DNA from: Oegoconia quadripuncta
Lineage: Eukaryota > Arthropoda > Insecta > Lepidoptera > Autostichidae
NCBI GenBank assembly: GCA_949316235.1
Contig: OX438747.1
Coordinates: 29,578,618 to 29,642,617 of the forward strand
DNA length: 64,000 bases
Direction: 5' to 3'
The notes under the pieces were generated by a model, which searched no databases, was not told the origin of the DNA, and worked only from the letters and a program-made list of their open reading frames with translations. This document shows, piece after piece, positions 33,582 through 44,655 of this stretch; the stretch's first letter is position 1, and the number at the start of each line of letters is the position of its first letter. The position numbers and the translations under genes are program-made.

Positions 33582-33664
33582 CAGGCGCCGCAGCTCCCTT
33601 GGAGGGAGCCTACAAGGTGGAGTCTGCTCACCACCCTCAGCAGCCCGACGGCATTTACTACCAG
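33582..33664 (+). CDS. cnc: cnc exon 4, with NAGNAG acceptor and GC donor
   Basis: Encodes AGAAAPLEGAYKVESAHHPQ and then QPDGIYYQ. The acceptor is CAGCAG, so splicing can start at 33582 or 33585, adding or dropping one alanine with no frame change. The exon must end in phase 0 to join exon 5, and the only matching boundary here is CAG|GCAAGT, a GC donor with an otherwise perfect consensus. A second identical CAG|GCAAGT lies 33 nt downstream (exon end 33697) and would insert 11 residues, ASIAPPQQPRQ, still in frame. If neither is used the frame runs on to a stop at 33779-33781. Confidence 0.85.
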
Positions 33665-33824
33665 GCAAGTATCGCGCCACCCCAACAACCGAGGCAGGCA
33701 AGTATTACCATTAAGAACACTGTTAAGAGGGTTCATTCCTCACGGCATTCCATACAAACTTTCAAGGTCAAATTCTTCTAATATTCTTTCCCAAAAGTTT
33801 AATTAAGAATCAGTTTAAAGTATA

Positions 33825-34852
33825 TAATAAATAAATAAATATTTGGGACACTTACACCAATCATCTAGTCCCAAACTTAGCAAAGCTTTGACAATGGATA
33901 CTAGGTAACAATGCTTGTACTATGGATAGAAAGTTGTATATAATATGTGTATATTTCAAATTTCAAGCTTTTATTTCAATGTACGATACGATATATAATA
34001 AATAAATAAATATTTGGGACACTTACACCAATCATCTAGTCCCAAACTTAGCAAAGCTTGAACAATGGATACTAGGTAACACTGCATGTACTATGGATAG
34101 AAAGTTGTATATAATATGTGTATATTTCAAATTTCAAGCTTTTATTTCAATGTACGATACGATATATAATAAATAAATAAATATTTGGGACACTTACACC
34201 AATCATCTAGTCCCAAACTTAGCAAAGCTTGGACAATGGATACTAGGTAACACTGCATGTACTATGGATAGAAAGTTGTATATAATATGTGTATATTTCA
34301 AATTTCAAGCTTTTATTTCAATGTACGATACGATATATAATAAATAAATAAATATTTGGGACACTTACACCAATCATCTAGTCCCAAACTTAGCAAAGCT
34401 TGGACAATGGATACTAGGTAACACTGCATGTACTATGGATAGAAAGTTGTATATAATATGTGTATATTTCAAATTTCAAGCTTTTATTTCAATGTACGAT
34501 ACGATATATAATAAATAAATAAATATTTGGGACGCTTACACCAATCATCTAGTCCCAAACTTAGCAAAGCTTGGACAATGGATACTAGGTAACACTGCAT
34601 GTACTATGGATAGAAAGTTGTATATAATATGTGTATATTTCAAATTTCAAGCTTTTATTTCAATGTACGATACGATATATAATAAATAAATAAATATTTG
34701 GGACACTTACACCAATCATCTAGTCCCAAACTTAGCAAAGCTTGGACAATGGATACTAGGTAACAATGCTTGTACTATGGATAGAAAGTTGTATATAATA
34801 TGTGTATATTTCAAATTTCAAGCTTTTATTTCAATGTACGATACGATATCAT
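33825..34852 (+). repeat. 171-bp tandem array built on a SINE tail, intron 4
   Basis: Six units, with ATTTGGGACRCTTACACC at 33841, 34012, 34183, 34354, 34525 and 34696, exactly 171 bp apart. About half of each unit is the reversed 3' tail of SINE family A (CACCAATCATCTAGTCCCAAAC); the rest is GAAAGTTGTATATAATATGT and TTTCAAGCTTTTATTTCAAT. Units differ at only a few positions. Confidence 0.93.
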
Positions 34853-34865
34853 TATAATTTTTATT

Positions 34866-35049
34866 CATGGAGATCACCTATTTGCGCCGTTTGGTGTAGA
34901 AACGCTTGAGCCGTGGGGACCGGGTGCTCACACTCTTTTTAGGGACTTATCTGAGCATCTGGTTGTGCATCCCACGATCGGAGGGCTGGCCAATACTTTG
35001 GTCAAAGAATCAGCCTCGCTATGTATAATTATTGTTTATAAATATAGAT
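34866..35049 (+). mobile_element. Retroelement C-terminal relic, shorter
   Basis: Reads HLFAPFGVETLEPWGPGAHT then LFRDLSEHLVVHPTIGGLAN, a diverged relative of the frame at 30346. It directly follows the 171-bp tandem array. Confidence 0.6.
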
Positions 35050-35583
35050 GAAATCAAATCAAATATATTTATTAATTCTTATGGTACATTAGCACAATAT
35101 CATTTGTTGAATGTCAATTTAAATTTACTGCAAATTAGTAGGGCTTATTGCATTTATCTGTCGGTCAGTATGTCCACGCGTTTTTCCTAAAAATATAAAG
35201 TTATACAATTATATAATTTTTGGGAGGTGGTAGAACTAATTTTCTAATAAACCTTTGCTAATGTTTTATTTGCACGTGACATTAAAAAAAATCTCAGTGA
35301 GATTAATTATATTCTCAGGTATAAGGTTATAAAAGCGTGTACAATGTCCCATAAATGATGTGTTAACTTTGCTTAGCCGAACATAGGAGTAGCCAAATTT
35401 GTCCTTATATATCAAGTTTAAGTTATGCTAAATCTACAAGTGATTCTAATCTATCTATTAACAAAATTTCATCCAAATCCGTCCAGTCGTTTAGGCGCGC
35501 ATAAGTAACAAACATATATAAACATACAAACCGTAAATGATCTGAAATCTTGACTAGAATTGTATCCCGCTCATACTTAAATA

Positions 35584-35996
35584 TTGGGTCTTAACCAATG
35601 AAATTGGAGTTTTTTTTCTTCGTTAATCATATGTACCAATTCCTGTGATTTTCAAAGCTATATCCAAATTTGTTTTTAATTTGGAAAATGGAATATTATT
35701 TCAAGGTTTCACATGAAATATTTTTTTTATTTCTGGGCTTAATCACATAATAAAAGAGAACTTAACAGAGCTCCATTATCATTTCTTAGATTCGCTGAAA
35801 CTTTTATAAACCTGTTACTTTTAAAAATTAACGCTGCCTATACTTAACTTAATGTTATCTGATAATACACACAAAGTTTAGCTAAATTTGGATTTGCCGT
35901 TCCCAAAAAAACATCAAAAATGTTTGTACTATGGAGAAAACGGTCTTAATGAAATTCTTCATACAAAACGCCAATTTCATAGGTAAGGACCTAATA
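35584..35996 (-). mobile_element. MITE family 1 copy
   Basis: Inverted ends ATTGGGTCTTAACCAATGAA (left) and CATAGGTAAGGACCTAATAG (right). The internal sequence, including AGCTATATCCAAATTTG and ACACACAAAGTTTAGC, matches the other five copies. Lies in the intron between exons 4 and 5. Confidence 0.8.
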
Positions 35997-36344
35997 GTTT
36001 AATTGGAGTCAGTTTATGTATTCGAAAATTTTAGAAAAACTGAAATGTGACATGGAATGCCATGAGGTATGAACAAATCCTCTTATGACCTATGTGAACA
36101 CTAGCTTGTTCACAAATACATACATAACGTCACCACCTTTATCCCAAATGGTCAGAGTTATTTACTTCTGGGGAACAAACATCTATATATTTGTAATAGC
36201 ATTGTTGTGTTCTGGTTGTCAGAGATAAGATAGCCAGATCCCAAATAAGATGAGGTCTCCGGGTCAACTAGACTAGCTGAACCCGTCCACCCGCTGCCAT
36301 TCATTATCACTATGTGGAAGGTGTGCAAACATACCCACAATGTG

Positions 36345-36828
36345 CACGGTCTAACAAAATTAACCCGACAAACTTTGGCAATTGCACGTACATGACAATA
36401 AAATAATATATTCTTAAAAACAAAACTAGCCTTTTCCGTTGCCGTTTCCGAGTAAAAAAATTAAATGTAAGTGAAAATACACATTAGCAGACTTGCTTCA
36501 TTTCGATTTTACCTTGTTTTATCAATGAGAAAAAACAGGCAACGTTTCATTGATATGGAAGACGCTGGCGGGGGTGGCGGGTGGCGGGTGGCGGGGTACA
36601 GGGCGCAACCAATCACAGCGCGTCGCGGCGCCGGGGCAAGCGTCGGCGGCGAGTGTTGTGGCAAAGTACTTAGAGCGCGCGGCCATTAAGGTCCAACTCA
36701 CAAAATTTACATTTCTAAATTTTATTTTTTGAATAAAATCTGTTAACTTTTATTGTTTATTTCTTTCGTAATAGGTACATCGTATACATACACTCTGCAA
36801 CGTTTGTCGGGTTAATTTTGTTAGAGCT
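36345..36828. mobile_element. Possible DNA element with GC-rich core, inverted ends next to exon 5
   Basis: TCTAACAAAATTAACCCGAC at 36350 and its complement GTCGGGTTAATTTTGTTAGA ending at 36825 form inverted ends of about 27 bp. Inside is a GC-rich block (36560-36690) unlike its surroundings, with a G-quadruplex-type G-run series at 36570-36596 and a CCAAT box at 36609-36613 in CAACCAATCACAGCGCG. The right end lies 38 bp before the exon 5 acceptor. It may be a transposon, a captured promoter, or both. Confidence 0.5.
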
Positions 36829-36866
36829 TATATAATGATTATTATAATTTATGGTTTCTTTATCAG

Positions 36867-36966
36867 AACTCCTCGGAGATGGCGCCGCCGACCAACCAGG
36901 ACGGGTTCCTGCAGTCCATCCTCAACGATGAGGACCTGCAGCTCATGGATATGGCGATGAATGAAG
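36867..36966 (+). CDS. cnc: cnc exon 5, Neh5-like SILNDEDLQLMDMA exon
   Basis: Acceptor TATCAG ends at 36866, donor AAG|GTACGT starts at 36967. Translation opens NSSEMAPPTNQDGFLQSILN and continues DEDLQLMDMAMNE. The block around LNDEDLQLMDMAMNEG is among the most conserved parts of CNC factors outside the bZIP and corresponds to the acidic activation segment called Neh5 in NRF2. It enters in phase 0 and leaves one base (G). Joining to exon 6 gives MNEGMYTMRMLD, as expected for insect CNC. Residues about 108-140. Confidence 0.95.
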
Positions 36967-37396
36967 GTACGTAATAATAAAATAAATCCTTAGACATACA
37001 CAGCGCCATCAAATTCCACAGGCTTGTGTTGTGGATACCAGATGGTTGATATATCACATAAATATCAATGAATCTATTGGACAACCAATGAGGATTACAT
37101 TTTGTTAAACAAACTTTAGATACAATTGTATAACTGGGCGGTGTTATCGCTAATGAGCGATTTCTACCAGACAATTTTTGGGTAGTGGAGAGAAAATTTT
37201 ATAAGACAAATAACTACGGGATAGGGACAAATTAAACAACATAAGTATAATATTAATAAACCTACTTTGATATGTTTACATAAGCATGCATAAATAGTGA
37301 TTAAAGAAATGTACCCACATATACAAACATATACCGGACTTTTTAAGACTTTTCTTTTTTAAAAAACGATGGTTGAATAGTCAAATTGATGAATTT

Positions 37397-37668
37397 GACG
37401 ACCTGTTTGGTGTAGTGGTTAACAACTCTGACCACTATACCAAAGGGTTACGGGTGCGAATCCCGCTAGGGGCATATGTTTGTGTGGTGAATACGGACAT
37501 GTGTACCCGAGTTATGGATGTTTTCATTTATAATAAGTATTTATTTACAAAAAAAAAATGTATTTATGTAGTATATCAACCATCTGGTATCCACAACACA
37601 AGCCTATAGTTGCTTACTGTGGAACTAGATGGCGCTGTGTATACGTCTAAGGATATTTATTATCAATA
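37397..37668 (+). mobile_element. SINE family B
   Basis: Full copy with head GACGACCTGTTTGGTGTAGT. The B box is mutated (GGGTGCGAATCCCGC). Confidence 0.85.
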
Positions 37669-37708
37669 GACCCACGAGCCGTACTGCTTAAAAACACTAA
37701 CAGATTTT

Positions 37709-38335
37709 GGCCGCCTCCATGGCCGATGTAAACAAAATAGGGTATACAAATCGGAGGTCGCGGGTTTGATCCCCAGCGGGGTACATGTTTAGTACTCTGT
37801 TTGGTTGGTAGGGCATTTTAAATGTCCGCCTGGCTAGCTACCACCATCTTATCAAAGTCTGTCGCCAAACAGCAATGTTAGCATTGTTGTGTACCAGTTG
37901 TTAGCTATGAGATAGCCAGTCCTCTAAATATGAAGCGGTTTCCACCATCAACCTCATCTTCACTCATCAGGTGTGATTGAGGAAAATACCCTCTCCCAGT
38001 GATTGGAGGCTGTGCCCCAAGAGTGGGGACGTGTTATGTTGTTGATGAAAAAATATTTTTTTTATGCACAACGGGTTGGTACATGACCTCAATCACGCCT
38101 GATGTTAAGTGAAGATGAGGTCGAAGGTGGAAGCTTACTGACCCGGAAACCCCAAGACATTTGGGGGACTGGCTATCTTATCTCTGACAACCGGAACACA
38201 ACAATGCTATTAACATTGCTGCTTGGCGGCAGATTTAGATAAGATGGTGGTAGCTAGCCAGGCGGACATTTAAAATGCCCTACCACCAACCAAACCGAGT
38301 ACTTAAACATGTACCCCGCAAAATGTACCTTCCTT
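37709..38335. mobile_element. Two SINE family C copies in opposite orientation
   Basis: A diverged forward copy (37709-38040, CCGCCTCCATGGCCGATG head) is followed directly by a reverse copy (38050-38335) that starts in the 3' tail and ends at GTACCCCGC. Together they form a large imperfect inverted repeat. Confidence 0.8.
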
Positions 38336-38440
38336 ATTTAAACAATAAAGCATATTTGATTGATTGAAAAGTGACAAAAAAACATGCGAGTATCTTTAAG
38401 TATAACAGAAATAATGTAATTTTTTGGTTGAATAAATAAT

Positions 38441-38682
38441 GACGACCGATTGGTGTAGTGGATAGTGACCCTATCAACGAAACCAACGGTTGCGGGTTCG
38501 AATCCCGCGAGGGGTAAATGTTAGTGTGATGAATACGAACATTTATTCCCGAGTCTTGGATGTTTATTTAAATATTTATGTATGTTTATCCGTTATCTTA
38601 GTATCCATAGCACAAGCTTTGCTTAGTTTGGGACTAGATGATTGGTGTAAATGTCCGAAATATTTATTTATTTATTTGTATC
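38441..38682 (+). mobile_element. SINE family A
   Basis: Full copy, starting GACGACCGATTGGTGTAGTG and ending in (ATTT)n. Confidence 0.85.
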
Positions 38683-41600
38683 TCCAGTCACACACATACC
38701 ATAAGTTGTAATTAATAATAATTAATCACATACCTCCATAGTACGTAATTCAAATGAAATCAAATACGCTTTATTGTTTAAATAAGGAAGATACATTTAA
38801 ATATAAATAAGGTAATTATTTAGTATCACATAGAAATTAAAAACAATGTAGTATAACAACTATATATAACATATAGGTAGTATCGTTAACAATGTAACAC
38901 TCTTTCAACGCGTGGATATCAAGATGGATTCTTTTTTTAGTGATCCGCTGTTACTTCTCTAACCCAGCACTGATACAATCTAATCTTCAAATCCCGTCTA
39001 ATAATAATTATCATGTCAGTCCGCAAAATCAGTAATCCATTCTAACTGCTAGTATAAGTTTTTTCAATAAGGTCCTCGTTGATGTACAAAATCTTTCTTT
39101 CAATCACAATTTAAAAGCGTTTACTCCGTCCAGTGGCGCCCTCATTGGATAAATTAAGATTTATTTTTAAATACAGATTAAATAAAAAAAAACCGCTTTA
39201 ACATCCACTCGAGATGCCTAAAAGCTAATAATTATAAATAATACATAAATAGCTCCGTTAAAGCGCCAATCCTCATTGGGCCGCGTGGTAGATTATGGCC
39301 CATATCCCTGTCCCAGTGAGAGGAGCCCGTGTCCCAACATTGGTGACATGTACTGCCGGGTTTTCTGCTCCAAAAAATAACAAAATAAACTAACAAAACA
39401 TGTTTGCTGAACATGTTAGCAGAAACAAAGTTCTACTTCATATGAAGTATATTATTATAATACGAAACAAACAAGCCGCCCACAATGTTAGCAAGCAACG
39501 ATGAAATGAAAAATACTCCCCTCCCGCAGGCGAAAGCGGGGATGTTTTCCGTCCACCTCGGATAACATGTTCGCTTGTTTTTGCTAACAAAACAGGCCGC
39601 AAGCCTAAATTTGGTTAGAATAACATGTTAGGTGTTAGATAAAAACTTCTTTTTTAGCTATAATTTACTACTTCTTTGTTTTTGTATCGTGTTGTGGCAT
39701 TCATAATAAATTACGAGTATTGTTATTCTTAAAAACACATCGCACAAGACCCGGCTTAAGGCTGTTGATGATGATATCCAATTTCCTTAACCCTCAATGA
39801 ACTAAAACCTGGATCTAACACACATTGGGCTGCCCGCCCGCGAATTTTTGTAGGACCGATAATCGGGCCGATTTTTTCGTCAATACTTTTATCACCGATA
39901 TTGTGACCGATTTTTTGTAGGACGTGTGCGTTAAAATATTGTAATCAGTACGTTCCATTTTTCTCCAACAAAAAATCGGTCACGGTTTAACGGTTGTGGT
40001 TATCGTCATCGTAGTCGTGGTAATCGGTAAGCTATCGAGCTAGACTGGGCCAATCACAGAACCCTACTTTATGTGCCAATACGCACTTGACCGCCTTTTC
40101 ACTTGATATCTCGTTCCGATTACGCTGTAATACGTGACAATGTGTGCTCTGATAACATTCTTGCCTTGTCACTCGGATGTTCTGCGTAAACTAATTCAAT
40201 ATCGCCAACAATCATATATTACTTTTAAATAAAAAAAAAATTATATACACTCCAGACAGTGACTAGGCGTTTTGTGTTATGTAATGCGAATTATACGAAT
40301 TTGATTTGGTTAAACGAAACGTGCCGCGTGAGTATTTTGTTCTATTCCTAATTTAAATTGTAATTCGATTTATTTCTTTTTTCGTTGAACTAGTGATGTG
40401 CGATGTCGCTGTATCGACTCGATATTTAAAATAGTACTGTCTAGTGTTTTAGATTGTACATTTGTGATTGATGCGACATTTCTTTTGTCATCCAATTAAA
40501 TATGGCCTTATCCTCATAATACAGGTCTGCTCCTTATCTATGGAAGTTTGCGATAAAGTTTGCTTCTTACTCATGTTACACATAGGCGGTGATGAATTTT
40601 AATTGTCTCTTAAAATATTATTTTCACAGTTGAATATACGATAGTGTTACACCTTCACCTTTGCAAAGGTCAAGATTCATAAAATGAAACGCAGTAAAAA
40701 AATACACATTATGTATAATGGATTTCTTTAAATAAAGGATTGGCTAATGCTAATATTGTGTTAAAAATTTAAATACGACGGAATACGTTAATTAAACAAA
40801 AGGTTTGAAACGTAAAGTTTAAGCACTCTTTTAGGAAGTTAACCTTAGTGTATTACGCATGAAACGAAATAAATAATAAGTAGTCTAAATTAGAACTGTA
40901 ACTCGTGTTCTGACGTATGAATCATATGAGTCTTTATAATTGAAACGACAAAAATTAGCACAGAACCGATATGGTTCCGTTCTCTAACAAATGTAACCCT
41001 TGCAAATAAAAAAAATTAATGAAAACACATACAGCTGGTTGGGATATCGATAAATACAGTCGAATGAAAAATCTCCCGTTTTTATAAATATGGATACACT
41101 GTTCATCGTTATTAGCTTTTCACCGTAATCAGCGCTCAGTTGAACAAAATACGTATACCAATGCGATATATTTTTGTCAATTTCCAAATGTTTACTACTA
41201 TCAGACTTTGTGGGGGAATTCCCAAGATAATTACAATGTTAGAAGAGGTCCAAGTCGAACCGCGGACTAGCTTAGACTAGTTATTTGAATGAATGAGTAA
41301 ACTCTATTTAATCAGGTTGTTATCACAACTTTGACCTAAATGTAGTCATCATGAAAAATTGTTTAGTCATTCGACGCGCACGCGCGGGCGCGGTCGGCGA
41401 TGGACGCTCCAGTTCGAATTTCAAGCGTTCCAATAGAAAATTCGCTCAGTTCGTTATTTTGTTTGCGAACTATTTCTAAATTTAAATCATCTAATTTACA
41501 TTGTCGATAACGGAGCCCAAACAAATAACAGATAGTATTGTTTGCGTTATAAAACACCTTGTTATTAAAGACGTTTTCAATGTGACAATTCTTCATTCTT

Positions 41601-42299
41601 CCCTTTCGCGGCATAGTGTTTTATTCGATTGTGATTAAAAAATTTACGTTTTTAATTATAAACAATTTGGACTATGATGTATAGACGTTGTCAGAGGTGA
41701 AAGTTTAAAAGGTTGTAGTGCTGATAGGCTTGTTTATTATCAGTTTTCACTTAGCAACATGGGAATTTTTTCATACGTTTATAGACTATTTGTAATGAAT
41801 TACATCGTCAAGTGATTTATGAACTGCTTAGCCAAACTTAAGAAAAACCTTCCAGTTTTATATTAACATAAACTAAATTTTTCTTTCGGCAAATTGTTTA
41901 AAAATTGTGATTAGTAAACATTTCGATTTATTAAATTCTCATTAATATTGAACATTGTGAAGGACGTGGAAAAGTGAGTGCATTTAAAAGTAAATTAGAC
42001 ATTATAAAAGACGTCAGCAAGTGTATGAGTTACCAAAGACACTTTTTAATAGACTTTATTGTGATTTTCCTTGAACTGTTACCGAAAAGCCTACTTATGC
42101 CATTCTTCCTGCGTAAACGTACTTTGAAGAGTAGAAAGGTGCATAGGAACGATTGCTGCATATGCTTGTGTAGATTCTGCTGTGCTCTTCGACGTCAGAA
42201 AACGACGTGCGACTCGCTTACAAAGGTCCCAGTTGACGTATTGAAACGATACAACTTTTGTCTCTGGTCCTTCAAGTATAAACAATTGTACGATCCAAT

Positions 42300-42895
42300 A
42301 AAGATATGAACAATTTTCCAAGGGATTTAGAGAAAAACAAATTACGTCAGATCTCTCTGTATTAATATACAAGATAAGGTTAGACAAAGAAAAGACAGTT
42401 GATGTGTAAAGAGGAATTAAAGGCTTTGGAAAGAACGTTATTGATATAGGCAAACAATTGTTTATAGCGTCATAGAACTTTCCGGTTGGAAAAGGCTGAA
42501 TCATTTGTTGCCAGGGCCAGCATTCGAATAAAGAAGAATCTCTGATACAAGAACACTGAATTGGAAACAAGAACTTATTGCGTTTGGAAAGCGGATATTG
42601 ACCTTCGATATTAATTCGCGCTTGTACGTTGCACATGTCCTTTGAATTTCGACATGATGATATGAATGATAATTATCGATAAGCGGACATTGCCAATTCT
42701 TTTCAGTGATAACAATAACATAGATTGCAAGTTATCGGCGTAAATAACATTACGTCGTGCTGCAACAGATAAATGTTAAAGGAAAGGATATTGTTATAGG
42801 CGAAAAATATTAGTCACGATTGACTTCGCAATCCAGGCTTATTTTGTTTTAAGCAATCGATAACGAAGAGCGTAGGATTGTACAGATTTGCAGTA
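42300..42895 (+). promoter_or_regulatory. cnc: Presumed promoter and 5'UTR for the internal cnc first exon
   Basis: Unique sequence immediately upstream of the ATG at 42896. It holds a perfect DRE/BEAF-type octamer TATCGATA at 42674-42681, CGATAA variants (for example near 42855) and WGATAR sites (TGATAA near 42667 and 42709; AGATAA near 42769). No TATA box or initiator could be fixed. The exact transcription start and the upstream limit are inferred only from the repeat-free stretch. Confidence 0.4.
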
Positions 42896-43019
42896 ATGGA
42901 TCTAACTGTGGCGCCGTACGCTTACGGAGCGCATCCTTTTTATCGTATGACACCATATTTAAGTCCTCTTATTTACCCAAGCCCAACGGAATATCTGAAT
43001 TACTACAAATTGTATGATG
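42896..43019 (+). CDS. cnc: cnc alternative first coding exon (short isoform)
   Basis: An ATG at 42896 opens 41 codons beginning MDLTVAPYAYGAHPFYRMTP and ending NYYKLYDG, stopped by a strong donor G|GTGAGT at 43020. It carries one base out, the same phase that exon 5 gives to exon 6, so it can splice directly to 49516. The peptide is Tyr/Pro-rich and does not look like transposon protein. It sits in the middle of the largest repeat-poor stretch in the window, with a perfect TATCGATA site 215 bp upstream. The resulting isoform would lack exons 2-5, including QRWQDL and SILNDEDL, but keep the CNC-bZIP region. This fits the general pattern of short Cnc isoforms, but which Drosophila isoform it matches cannot be told from sequence. 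Confidence 0.75.
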
Positions 43020-44532
43020 GTGAGTTTTATGTGTGACTAACTCGATAACTTTGTTTTGTCGTTAACGTTATTTTTATTATTGGACTGATTGGGATTTCCC
43101 GCGTTTTGTTCTTTATTGATTTATTAGGTAGATCGGCATTATCGGGAAATTAATCTATTACATTTAAGTATTTATTACCTACCTATAATGAAACTATAAT
43201 ACTTGTATAATGCCCTAATTAATGTACACGTGACATATAAAAGCAAACACTTGAACATTTGAGCCCAAACTCCATTTTTTTTTCTAGCTGTAATAATGGC
43301 TGAAATCGCGACAGCTGATGACAGGTATATCTTGGAAAAGATACCGATTTCATCACATGGCTAACAACAGTCAAATATTAGCTTTTAAACAGGAAGGAAC
43401 TTGCATTGAAATCCATTTATTCCGATCTAGAGCTGATAATTCATCAAATGGGTGAGGTGTACCGTTTCACGCGTCAGGGGTTGAACAGATAACAATGTCA
43501 TACGATTTTTGTAACGTATCTATTATGGGTTATCAGAATTCTTATAATCCAGATTAGACTAGCGTATTTGTCATCGTGACATTGTAGGAAAGTCAAAGAC
43601 AAATGTCATGCTTTTGGTAACGTTATTTTTCCCGTAGGTATGTTATCGTTATCGCGATATCGACAATGTGATAAACGCTACAACTCTATCGATTATGGTG
43701 TGTATTTATAAACTTCTCTGATTAAAAAAAAGAACCTGCGTCATTATTGCCGTTACGTTGTTTAGCTTGTCTATAATGTCTTGAATTCTTTTAATGCTGC
43801 TATGGTTGTAAAGATGTGCTGAGAACATCTTAAAAAACGGATCATGTGATGCCTCTAGTAAAGTCTAATAATAAATTTAAATGATTTTAAAACAATCATA
43901 CTTAACACCGTCTATTGGAGTTTCGGAGTATCTCAGTATGTTCGTCGGTAGCTGTAGATGGGTGGTTTATGATAGTGTACTTTTTCAAAATTATTATGTA
44001 AAATGTTGTTAATCTATAATAAGTTTTCAGTTTTGAATGTATTGTCATTTCTAAGATAGGGCCTTAACAAAAATTCTCCAAAGTAACAGTCTCCAAAGGT
44101 AATATAGCTAGTCGTGTTAAATTAATTGAGTAGTGCCCCTTTTACACGTACGGAGATCATTCCAAATTAAAAAAAAAGATTGATTTAAACAGTCAGTTCT
44201 CATGTCATGTTTGGGATTATGTGTGAGTTCACTTCCACCTTCCTTATCTTCTTCATTTAACATTATGTGTTAGTAATATTTACCTGCGACTTCGCTCACA
44301 TCTCGCGAGAACTACTCTCTTTATCGGGATGAAAAGTATCCGTCTGACAGAGATATGCTTATTTCTAATAGATTTAAATTGATTATCAACAAATGAAATC
44401 ATATAAGTTACGTTGAAATAAATGTTTGAAGTTTGTAGATTCTAGATTCTACCCGAAATACGAAATTTCAACGAAATTCATCCGTTTCGAAGTTATATTA
44501 TTTTATAACATTCGTATATAAATACGAGAGCA

Positions 44533-44655
44533 AGAGCAGAGTGAATATTATTTACTGGGATTACGTGCTTCATCTTCGACCACATCATCACTTTCCATCA
44601 GGTGAGATTGTAGTTAATCAATCCATATGGTATCCAATCAAACATAAAAAAAATG
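44533..44655 (+). mobile_element. LINE 3' tail relic
   Basis: CAGAGTGAATATTATTTACTGG and TTTCCATCAGGTGAGATTGT match the tail of the 4441 family. It marks the right edge of the repeat-poor island around the internal first exon. Confidence 0.6.

Larger units (their letters stand above)
39420..44530. other. Repeat-poor island around the internal first exon
   Basis: The longest stretch with almost no recognised transposon sequence; one MITE-like patch with ACCGATTTTTTGTAGGAC and AACAAAAAATCGGT is at about 39840-39990. It contains the alternative first exon (42896-43019), two perfect TATCGATA octamers (41045, 42674; a third is just outside at 44934) and a minus-strand frame of 181 codons (42636-42091) with no recognised motif. 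Confidence 0.6.

Noticed and set aside
36471..36732. Gly/Arg-rich frames (MEDAGGGGGW...) before exon 5
   Set aside because: Product of the GC-rich block; no splice donor in phase with exon 5 acceptor found. Kept as a regulatory or transposon observation instead.
41974..42309. 111-codon forward frame upstream of the internal first exon
   Set aside because: No motif, no matching splice phase to exon 6; more likely 5'UTR or promoter sequence.
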